A stretch of DNA of 48,879 nucleotides from NCBI GenBank assembly GCA_028693355.1, contig JAQUVM010000007.1:1-48879 (forward strand). The letters are read 5' to 3'. This document shows, one piece after another, positions 41,674 to 48,879 of this stretch. The stretch comes from Burkholderiales bacterium. Its GTDB lineage: Bacteria > Pseudomonadota > Gammaproteobacteria > Burkholderiales > UBA11063. The notes under the pieces are model-generated. The model searched no databases. It was given only the letters and a program-made list of their open reading frames with translations, and had not been told where the DNA came from. The translations under genes and the position numbers were made by a program. Position 1 is the stretch's first letter. Every line of letters starts with the position of its first letter.

Positions 41674-42432
41674 TTAAGCTTTTATTGCTATCATACGAAG
41701 TCTGACATAGTCAGCACTCCATTTACCATTTATATATAGTTTTGGTCTTGCATATTCTTCTACAAGCTTAAAAAACTCTTCATGGTTTTCTGGGTTTATT
41801 TGTTCGAGAACATTATTACGAAACATCTTTATCCAATTACGTAGACCTTCTTCTCCATCTAAAGGAGTAGGTCTTTCAAAAAGCTGTGCATATATCACTT
41901 GAATATTATTTTTTTCAATAATATTTGAGTACTCTGGAATACTTGGAAAGTAATTATAAAGTGGTAGTTTATTCAAACCAAATTGTTGGGCTGCAAAATC
42001 AATTGCTTGAATAATTGTATTAATATTACCAATACCGCCCATCTCAAAAACAAATCTTCCACCATTTTTTAAAGAGTTTGCTACGTTTGAAATGACTGCA
42101 TCTGCATTGTGCATCCAATGTAGGGCTGCATTGGAAAATACGGCATCAAATTGATAGTCAAATGGAAATGGTAACTCAGCATTATGTTGATAAAACTCAA
42201 CATCATTAAATCGTGCTTTTGCTTGGCTTATCATATTTTCAGAGAAATCAATACCAACTGCTTTAGTGGAAAGATCATTCATTTTTGCGGTTAACTCACC
42301 GCTTCCACACCCTAAGTCTAGTATTGTTTCATGCGATAATGGGTTTAGTAAATCAATTACATTATTACCATAATTTGTTACAAAATTATGTTTGCTATCA
42401 TATAGGTTTGCATTCCAATTATTTTGTACCAT
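41674..42432 (-). CDS. SAM-dependent methyltransferase (trans-aconitate 2-methyltransferase-like)
   Basis: A 252-residue class I methyltransferase. Motif I is LDLGCGSGEL (about 38-47), then AVGIDFSENMISQAK, FDAVFSNAALHWMHNADAVI and GGRFVFEMGG. This order is common to the Tam-like/Methyltransf_11 group, whose substrates include trans-aconitate; the true substrate is unknown. Its start overlaps the last base of the uvrA stop, so it is coupled to uvrA. Confidence 0.8.
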   Translation of the reverse strand: MVQNNWNANLYDSKHNFVTNYGNNVIDLLNPLSHETILDLGCGSGELTAKMNDLSTKAVGIDFSENMISQAKARFNDVEFYQHNAELPFPFDYQFDAVFSNAALHWMHNADAVISNVANSLKNGGRFVFEMGGIGNINTIIQAIDFAAQQFGLNKLPLYNYFPSIPEYSNIIEKNNIQVIYAQLFERPTPLDGEEGLRNWIKMFRNNVLEQINPENHEEFFKLVEEYARPKLYINGKWSADYVRLRMIAIKA

Positions 42433-45254
42433 TATTTTTTCTCCAAATATGGTGCTAAATACTTACCAGTATAACCTTTGTTTAATTTTACAATTTGCTC
42501 AGGTGTTCCAGTTGCAATAATTTTTCCACCACCTTCTCCACCTTCAGGTCCCAGATCAACTATCCAATCTGCTGTTTTGATAACATCAAGATTATGTTCA
42601 ATCACAACAACAGTATTGCCGTGATCAGCAAAGCGATGTAAAACTTTTAGAAGTAAATCAATGTCATGGAAATGTAGGCCAGTTGTTGGTTCATCTAAAA
42701 TATATAAAGTACGTCCAGTATCTCGTTTTGAAAGCTCTAGTGCCAATTTCACGCGTTGTGCTTCTCCACCTGATAGAGTAGTTGCTGATTGTCCAAGTCT
42801 AATATATCCTAAACCAACATCTATAAGAGTCTGTAACTTGCGAGCAATAATAGGAATAGCTGCAAAGAATTCTAATGCTTCTTCAATTGTCATTTCTAAA
42901 ACATTATGAATGTTTTTACCTTTATATAAAATTTCTAAAGTTTCACGGTTATAGCGTTTGCCTTTACATGTATCACAAAGTACATACATGTCTGGTAAGA
43001 AATGCATTTCAATTTTAATTAAGCCATCACCTTGACAAGTTTCACAGCGCCCACCTTTTACGTTAAATGAAAATCTTCCAGGTCCGTAACCACGCTCACG
43101 AGCCAGATTTACTTGTGTAAATAATTCACGTATTGGTGTAAATAACCCTGTATAAGTAGCTGGATTAGAGCGAGGTGTGCGCCCAATAGGACTTTGATCA
43201 ACATTAATCACTTTATCAAAATGTTCTAACCCAGAGATTTCTTGATGTGCTTCAGGCTCTTCATTACTATTGTAAATATGTTGAGCTGCTGCTCTATATA
43301 GAGTATCATTAATTAATGTAGATTTACCTGAGCCAGATACTCCTGTTATACATACTAGATTGCCTACTGGTATTTCTAGATTAGCTTTTTTAAGATTATT
43401 TCCTGTTGCTGCTTTAACGGTTAATTTTTTATCAGTTTGAGTTCTACGCTTTGTAGGTATTTCAATTTTTTTAACGCCAGATAGATATTGCCCAGTAATG
43501 GATTCTTTGCAATCAGTTATTTTATCCGCCATTCCTGCATAAATTACTTTTCCGCCATGTTCACCTGCACCAGGACCAATATCAACTAAAAAATCCGCGC
43601 ATTTAATTGCATCTTCATCATGTTCAACTACTATTACGGTATTACCTAAATCTCGAAGCTTATTTAATGTACCGATTAATCTATCATTATCACGTTGATG
43701 TAAGCCAATAGATGGTTCATCTAATACATACATTACACCTGTTAACCCAGATCCAATTTGGCTAGCTAAGCGAATGCGCTGAGCTTCACCACCAGATAAT
43801 GTATCTGCAGAACGATTCAAACTTAAGTAATCAAGACCAACATCAATCAAAAAGCCAACACGGGTAATAATTTCTTTGATAATTTTATCAGCAATTTCTT
43901 GTTTATTGCCAACGAGCTTTAGCGTGCTAAAATATTCAGCACATTGTTTTAGTTGCCATGCGCTAATTGTAGCTAAATTATGTTTACCAACAGTTACTGC
44001 TAATGCCTCTTTGCGTAAACGAGATCCTTTGCATTCTGGACACTCTTTATTATTTTGAAACTTAGCTAACTCTTCTTTAACATGATTACTTTCAGTTTCA
44101 TAATAACGACGTTCTAATGTATTTATAATCCCTTCAAATTTTTGCTTGATTTTACGAAATCCACCATTTTCATGAATGATTGACATAGGTATTGCTTCAT
44201 CATTTGAGCCGTATAATAAAATATTTTGATTATCTTTGCTCAATTCTTGAAATGGTGTTTCTAAGCTAAATTTATAGTACTCAGCAACAGACTGTAATAT
44301 TTGATAAGTATATTGATTTCGTTTGTCCCAACCTCTGACCGCACCATCTGCAATTGATAGTTCTGAGCTATTGATGATTTTAGTCGGATCAAAAAAAGTA
44401 ATATGCCCAAGGCCATCACAGCGATTACATGCTCCAATTGGATTATTAAATGAGAAAATACGAGGCTCTAATTCTGGAATTGAATAATCACATTCAGGGC
44501 ATGCGAATTTACTAGAAAACCACTTTTCGCTATTATTTTCAAGATTTACCAACTTTAATTTTGCTTCGCCATGATTAAGAGCTGTTTCAACTGAGTCTGT
44601 TAAGCGACTTTTTATGTCATCTTTAACTTTTAACCTATCTACAATAATTTCAATGGTATGCTTTTTATTTTTATCAATTGCTGGAGTTTCACCTAAATTA
44701 TAAATTTCACCATCAATACGTACTTTAGTAAATCCAAGAATTTGTATATGGTTTAATAAATCAATATGTTCACCCTTACGTTCATGAACTAGGGGTGAAA
44801 GTATCATGATTTTAGTATCAATAGGTAAAGCTAGTATAGTATCTACAATTTGGCTAACGCTTTGCGTTTGAAGCTCATTTTTATGGGTAGGACAAAAAGG
44901 TGTACCAGCTCTCGCAAATAAGAGTCTCAAGTAATCATAGATTTCTGTAACAGTTCCAACTGTTGATCTTGGGTTGTGTGAAGTAGCTTTTTGTTCAATT
45001 GAAATTGCTGGAGATAATCCTTCAATTAAATCAACTTCAGGTTTATCCATTTGCTGTAAAAATTGGCGTGCGTAAGCAGATAAAGATTCTACATAGCGTC
45101 TTTGACCTTCAGCATATAGAGTATCAAATGCTAGAGAAGATTTGCCAGAGCCAGATAATCCTGTGATTACAATTAATTTATTTTTTGGTAAATCAATATC
45201 AATGTTCTTTAAATTATGCGTTCGTGCGCCGCGAATAGTAATATTTTCTAACAT
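42432..45254 (-). CDS. uvrA: Excinuclease ABC subunit A
   Basis: UvrA is the damage-sensing ATPase of nucleotide-excision repair. The 940-residue protein has two ABC modules. The first Walker A is GLSGSGKSS at 31-39, followed by the UvrB-interaction region and a CXXC zinc site, then the first signature LSGGEAQRI. The second Walker A is GVSGSGKST, with CETCQGDG and [10 protein letters not shown], the [11 protein letters not shown] signature and [11 protein letters not shown]. The end [15 protein letters not shown] is typical. It is the second gene in a minus-strand train, directly abutting an EamA gene upstream. Confidence 0.97.
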   Translation of the reverse strand: MLENITIRGARTHNLKNIDIDLPKNKLIVITGLSGSGKSSLAFDTLYAEGQRRYVESLSAYARQFLQQMDKPEVDLIEGLSPAISIEQKATSHNPRSTVGTVTEIYDYLRLLFARAGTPFCPTHKNELQTQSVSQIVDTILALPIDTKIMILSPLVHERKGEHIDLLNHIQILGFTKVRIDGEIYNLGETPAIDKNKKHTIEIIVDRLKVKDDIKSRLTDSVETALNHGEAKLKLVNLENNSEKWFSSKFACPECDYSIPELEPRIFSFNNPIGACNRCDGLGHITFFDPTKIINSSELSIADGAVRGWDKRNQYTYQILQSVAEYYKFSLETPFQELSKDNQNILLYGSNDEAIPMSIIHENGGFRKIKQKFEGIINTLERRYYETESNHVKEELAKFQNNKECPECKGSRLRKEALAVTVGKHNLATISAWQLKQCAEYFSTLKLVGNKQEIADKIIKEIITRVGFLIDVGLDYLSLNRSADTLSGGEAQRIRLASQIGSGLTGVMYVLDEPSIGLHQRDNDRLIGTLNKLRDLGNTVIVVEHDEDAIKCADFLVDIGPGAGEHGGKVIYAGMADKITDCKESITGQYLSGVKKIEIPTKRRTQTDKKLTVKAATGNNLKKANLEIPVGNLVCITGVSGSGKSTLINDTLYRAAAQHIYNSNEEPEAHQEISGLEHFDKVINVDQSPIGRTPRSNPATYTGLFTPIRELFTQVNLARERGYGPGRFSFNVKGGRCETCQGDGLIKIEMHFLPDMYVLCDTCKGKRYNRETLEILYKGKNIHNVLEMTIEEALEFFAAIPIIARKLQTLIDVGLGYIRLGQSATTLSGGEAQRVKLALELSKRDTGRTLYILDEPTTGLHFHDIDLLLKVLHRFADHGNTVVVIEHNLDVIKTADWIVDLGPEGGEGGGKIIATGTPEQIVKLNKGYTGKYLAPYLEKK

Positions 45255-46226
45255 TTATGATTTTTTCTTTCTTTTTAGCTGTTTCATGAAGGTAGCTCCA
45301 ATAGCACTATTTCCAACGTTTGTCATAATAACGCCAGCAATTACCAGTAAACTACAACGTAGTACGTTTAAACTAATGGTGTCATGAAAAAATAATGCAC
45401 CGATAAGTATAGTCTGTAATGGTAGAGTATTTTGGAAAATTACGGTTTTTAGAACTCCAAGCTTAATTAATGAGTCTGTAAACCATAAATAAGCCACAAC
45501 AGTTGCCATAATTGATACATACAAAATAGTTAGAGAAAACTCTGAGTTAGTGTATAAACCTAAATCAATAGGTTTATGAATAATTAATTGTATGATACCT
45601 GTGATAATAACGCCAAATATAGCAGAGTAAGTATTTATGATTAGTCCAGAAATTTTTTGTTCTGAAACTACTCTTACTATGATTGAGTTAACTGCAAAAC
45701 AAAATGCCGCGAATAGTGATAAAGCAACCCCTAAATCCCAGTTACTAAATGTACTTAAACAAAAGAATTTACCACAACTAGGGGTAGCAAAATTAATTAC
45801 TCCAATTGTGCCAACTAAAGCTGCTATCATTCCTGTAATTGATATTGTATTTGGTTTTAGATTTAGAAATATAATGGAAAGTAATACAGTGATGCAAGGA
45901 GCAAAAGAAAACATGATGGCAACAATATTGCCAGAAACTAATGATTCTGCATAAAAAAATGATATATTGTAAATACTAACACCAATACATCCACTGAAAA
46001 ATAATAGCATCATTACTTTGGGTGATACATTATGAATAATTTTTCCGGTTTTTATTTTTAAAATACCAATTAATACAATTGCAGATATAAAATATCGCAA
46101 AAATACTACAACTAAAATGTCTGCCCCATGGCTTAGCAAATGTTTGGCGATATGATAAAGGCTAGCCCAAATAGCAATTGCCGAGACCAGTTTTATATAA
46201 CTTATGTATGTTTTATTCATGTTCAA
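45255..46226 (-). CDS. EamA/DMT family permease, second copy
   Basis: A 323-residue two-repeat transporter (EamA modules about 10-150 and 165-305). The first helix SAIAIWASLYHIAKHL and the later LWFTDSLIKLGVLKTVIFQNTLPLQTILIG match the family. It is not a close copy of the 38436-39356 protein. Its stop abuts the uvrA start with no gap, so it heads the minus-strand train. Substrate unknown. The 133-base divergent gap to the MscS gene shows a TATAAT (46309-46314) pointing to the plus strand. Confidence 0.85.
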   Translation of the reverse strand: MNMNKTYISYIKLVSAIAIWASLYHIAKHLLSHGADILVVVFLRYFISAIVLIGILKIKTGKIIHNVSPKVMMLLFFSGCIGVSIYNISFFYAESLVSGNIVAIMFSFAPCITVLLSIIFLNLKPNTISITGMIAALVGTIGVINFATPSCGKFFCLSTFSNWDLGVALSLFAAFCFAVNSIIVRVVSEQKISGLIINTYSAIFGVIITGIIQLIIHKPIDLGLYTNSEFSLTILYVSIMATVVAYLWFTDSLIKLGVLKTVIFQNTLPLQTILIGALFFHDTISLNVLRCSLLVIAGVIMTNVGNSAIGATFMKQLKRKKKS

Positions 46227-46359
46227 CTTTAGTATTTTTAACCCAATATTATATCATGTTATAAGTTCTTGTAATTTGTAGCAGAGAATAATAGAGTGAA
46301 ATAAGTGTTATAATTATATCTCCTACTAATTTGAATTTTACGAATAAATTTTATACCAT

Positions 46360-47580
46360 ATGAAAATAAGTATTCACTCGCTTTTAAATGAAACAGTATT
46401 GTCAGGAATCACTGATTACGGGGTAAAAACTGTATTTAGCATTGTTATAATGCTTTTAGTTATTTTATTTATTTCCATATTGTTTAATTTTATTTTTAGA
46501 GATGTCTTAGCTGGACTAATTAATAATCTTTTTTTACGGACTCGTAATCGGATACTAGTTGCATTAGCAGAGGCTCGGGTATTTAATTTATTTGCTTTAT
46601 TTATGTTTGCTGTTGTTTTAGATATTGGTAGCGCATTTGTTGGTTATAAAGGCGACGATAAAATCACATTGGGATTTGCAAACATACTTTTAAATGTAGC
46701 TTATTTAGCTTATTATGTGGTTGGAACATGGACAGTTACCAGACTTATTTCTGCAATAAATATTGATTATGAGAGAAGATTTGATGATTCACATCAATAT
46801 CCTATATATGGGTACATAAAAGTAAGTCAGTTTGTAATTTGGTGTATAGCTATTTTACTATATATTACTTTTGTAATAAATAAATCACCATTTAAAATGT
46901 TAACAGGTATTGGTGCTGTTTCTGCGTTTATTGTATTAATCTTTAAAGATACATTTTTAGGTTTAATTTCAGGTATTCAAGCTACCGCAAATCAAATTAT
47001 AAAAGTAGGTGACTGGGTAAATATTCCTAAGTATAATATTGACGGAGAAGTTTCTTCAATCTCCATTAATACGGTAAAAGTAAGAAATTGGGATAACACG
47101 GTTACATCTATACCAACTTTTGCATTAACCACAGAAGCTATTCATAACTGGCAAGCTATGGTAAAAAGTGGGGCAAGAAGAATATTTAGAGCTATTTATT
47201 TAGATGTAGAGTCTATTAATGATTGTAGTCAAGATTTAATAGAGAAATTAGCTAATAAATATGAATTTATTAGTAAGTATTCAGAAGAAAATCCTTATGA
47301 GCACAGTATTAGTAATTTAGGTCTATTTCGTTTATATATGAATGACTATTTGGGGAAAAATCCATTGTTGGTACATGATCCAAATTTACCAACATTAGTG
47401 CGTTATCTGGCGCCAACCCCCAATGGGTTACCTGTACAAATTTATGCGTTTAGTAAAGAGGTTTATTTGAGAGATTTTGAAGAGACTCAATCACGTGTTT
47501 TTGAGCATGTATTTGTGGTGTTAAAAGATTTTGAGTTAACGATATTTCAATCTAGTAGCGTTGGATTTGTAAACCCATGA
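46360..47580 (+). CDS. Mechanosensitive ion channel, MscS family (YbdG-like)
   Basis: A 406-residue membrane protein. After several N-terminal helices comes the pore-lining helix (FKMLTGIGAVSAFIVLIFKD) and the beta domain (LISGIQATANQIIKVGDWVNIPKYNIDGEVSSISINTVKVRNWDNTVTSIP region). The pattern TGIGAVSAFI and the conserved NQIIKVGDWV match the YbdG/MscM branch rather than short MscS. It opens under membrane stretch and releases solutes. The gene is transcribed divergently from the EamA gene at 45255-46226. Confidence 0.88.
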   Translation: MKISIHSLLNETVLSGITDYGVKTVFSIVIMLLVILFISILFNFIFRDVLAGLINNLFLRTRNRILVALAEARVFNLFALFMFAVVLDIGSAFVGYKGDDKITLGFANILLNVAYLAYYVVGTWTVTRLISAINIDYERRFDDSHQYPIYGYIKVSQFVIWCIAILLYITFVINKSPFKMLTGIGAVSAFIVLIFKDTFLGLISGIQATANQIIKVGDWVNIPKYNIDGEVSSISINTVKVRNWDNTVTSIPTFALTTEAIHNWQAMVKSGARRIFRAIYLDVESINDCSQDLIEKLANKYEFISKYSEENPYEHSISNLGLFRLYMNDYLGKNPLLVHDPNLPTLVRYLAPTPNGLPVQIYAFSKEVYLRDFEETQSRVFEHVFVVLKDFELTIFQSSSVGFVNP

Positions 47581-47667
47581 TTTTTGTCAAAAATAGAAAT
47601 TTCTAGAGCGTGAAATAAAAGTAGATGATTTTTAGCATGAAGAAATAAAGAATTTTAAAGGTTTAAA

Positions 47668-48879
47668 ATGATAGAAACTAATGATAAATTGATTAAACAA
47701 GTTATTCAATTATTGAATGATGAAATAATTCCTGCAGAAGGTTGTACTGAACCAATTGCAATTGCATATGCAGCAGCCAAGGCTACAGAAGTATTAGGCA
47801 AAAAACCAGAAAAAATGAACATATATATTTCTGGAAATATTATTAAAAATGTAAAAAGTGTTGTAGTGCCTAATAGCGGTGGCATGGTAGGTATTGCTGT
47901 ATCAGCTGCTATGGGGGCATTTGCCGGGGATGCTAGTAAAGAGCTTATGGTGATTTCGGCTGTAAAGCCTGAACAATTATCCGAAGTTAAAGCCTTTTTA
48001 GATAAGCAAGTTATTCATATTCAAAATTCAAAAAATAATATGAAATTATATATAAAAGTAAAAGTATTTGCAGGTAGTGAAAGTGCAAGTGTTGAAATGA
48101 AACATTCTCACACTAATATTACCGAAATAGTAAAAAATGATGAAGTAATACATAAGTTAGATGATAGTAATCATGTAAGCCCAGAAGATGCAGCCGCTAT
48201 ATTATCAATTAAGCTAATATATGATTTAGCTAAAACTATAGATACAAGTTTAATAAAAGATATTTTTGATAAAGTTATTGATTGCAATTTGGCTATTGCT
48301 AATGAAGGCTTGAACAATGACTATGGTGTAAATATTGGACGTAATATTAAAAAAAGTATGGATAGTGGTTTTTATGGTAGCGATGTACGTAATAAAGCAG
48401 CAAGTCTAGCGGCAGCTGGTAGCGATGCTCGCATGGGTGGTAGTGCTATGCCAGTTATGACTACAGCTGGTAGCGGTAATGTTGGTCTAACCGCATCACT
48501 ACCCGTTGTAACATATGCTCGCGAAAGAGGTAAAACTCAAGAAGAGTTATATCGTGCACTATTTTTCTCTCATCTAGCAACGGTACATATTAAGGCAAGT
48601 ATTGGCCGTCTATCAGCATATTGTGGGCCTATGTGTGCTGCAGGTGGTGTAGCTGGAGCTATTGGTTTATTAAATGAGTTTGATTATGACACAGTTGCTA
48701 AATCTATTATCAATACATTAGCTGGTGTTTCAGGTGTGTTGTGTGATGGTGCTAATTCATCTTGTGCGGTTAAAATTGCTAATGGTACATATGCAGCATA
48801 TGATGGAATTGCAATGGCTGCAAATGGAAAGGTAGTAGCAAATGGTGAGGGGATAGTAGCTGGAGACGTAGAGCAGTAG
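47668..48879 (+). CDS. cyuA: L-cysteine desulfidase / serine dehydratase alpha-like (UPF0597), apparently C-terminally short
   Basis: A 403-residue [4Fe-4S]-dependent enzyme of the CyuA/YhaM family that breaks cysteine into pyruvate, ammonia and sulfide. Cluster cysteines are visible: Cys26 in AEGCTEP, CGPMC in the middle third and LCDGANSSC near 350. The end GEGIVAGDVEQ is where related proteins continue for about 30 more residues (typically DDVEKTIRNIGR..GMRETD). The stop at 48877-48879 is the last codon of the window, so truncation by a premature TAG is a real possibility that cannot be tested here. It stands alone behind the MscS gene. Confidence 0.82.
   Translation: MIETNDKLIKQVIQLLNDEIIPAEGCTEPIAIAYAAAKATEVLGKKPEKMNIYISGNIIKNVKSVVVPNSGGMVGIAVSAAMGAFAGDASKELMVISAVKPEQLSEVKAFLDKQVIHIQNSKNNMKLYIKVKVFAGSESASVEMKHSHTNITEIVKNDEVIHKLDDSNHVSPEDAAAILSIKLIYDLAKTIDTSLIKDIFDKVIDCNLAIANEGLNNDYGVNIGRNIKKSMDSGFYGSDVRNKAASLAAAGSDARMGGSAMPVMTTAGSGNVGLTASLPVVTYARERGKTQEELYRALFFSHLATVHIKASIGRLSAYCGPMCAAGGVAGAIGLLNEFDYDTVAKSIINTLAGVSGVLCDGANSSCAVKIANGTYAAYDGIAMAANGKVVANGEGIVAGDVEQ

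Noticed and set aside
1..48879. CRISPR arrays, tRNA or rRNA genes
   Set aside because: I saw no regularly spaced direct repeats and no cloverleaf or rRNA-like stretch in the intergenic regions. A covariance-model scan would be more decisive.

Overview
This is an AT-rich bacterial chromosome segment. Its gene families point to a beta- or gammaproteobacterium: Hda (the DnaA regulatory inactivator), GreB, a PglL-type O-oligosaccharyltransferase, Sec/lipoprotein export signals, and an FtrABCD-type ferrous-iron system. It resembles low-GC lineages such as AT-rich Neisseriales or Francisella-like bacteria, but I cannot name the species from sequence alone.

Layout. 1-2.5 kb: the frameshifted 3' end of a pglL-like gene, then clpP-clpX with a terminator. 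2.6-6.8 kb: an operon of acetoacetate decarboxylase, patatin and 3-hydroxybutyrate dehydrogenase, followed by a second, paralogous patatin. 6.9-10.0 kb: a small surface-glycan cluster (hexapeptide acyltransferase, GT4 glycosyltransferase, Wzx-like flippase). 10.0-11.8 kb: a stand-alone PD-(D/E)xK nuclease with a putative modified-base reader domain, and a GNAT acetyltransferase. 11.8-13.5 kb: perM-hda. 13.5-20 kb: an accessory zone with an insertion-sequence graveyard (IS30 and IS1595 remnants), an orphan secreted protein, a very large lipoprotein and a diverged lipoprotein/cytosolic paralogue pair. 20.1-22.3 kb: gph-plsC and a plasmid-type Rep_3 replication initiator. 22.6-26 kb: a 1111-residue fusion of E1alpha, E1beta, lipoyl domain and KAS III (FabH-like). 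26-32 kb: pepD, the iron system (ftrA, an ftrB-ftrC fusion, ftrD) behind a Fur-box promoter, and ynfA. 32-35 kb: a small lipoprotein and a secreted GH20 hexosaminidase. 35.4-46.2 kb: one long minus-strand train (eamA, uvrA, methyltransferase, SbtA-like permease, greB, tyrA, eamA, then lysA, Lys-rich protein, MFS transporter). 46.3-48.9 kb: an MscS-type channel and an L-cysteine desulfidase/UPF0597 protein whose end looks short.

How genes work together. The 3-hydroxybutyrate/acetoacetate genes and the patatins suggest turnover of storage polyester or lipid. The ftr genes form one iron-import system, now split by a MITE-like element. The E1-lipoyl-KAS III fusion could pass a primer acyl group from a 2-oxoacid directly into fatty-acid or polyketide synthesis.

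The most interesting items are the E1-lipoyl-KAS III megaenzyme, the chromosomal Rep_3 initiator, the reader-nuclease fusion, the 174-bp MITE-like palindrome inside the ftr locus, and apparent disruption of otherwise well-conserved genes (pglL frameshift, greB in-frame stop, shortened desulfidase). The disruptions mean either ongoing gene decay or base-calling errors, and the sequence alone cannot separate the two.
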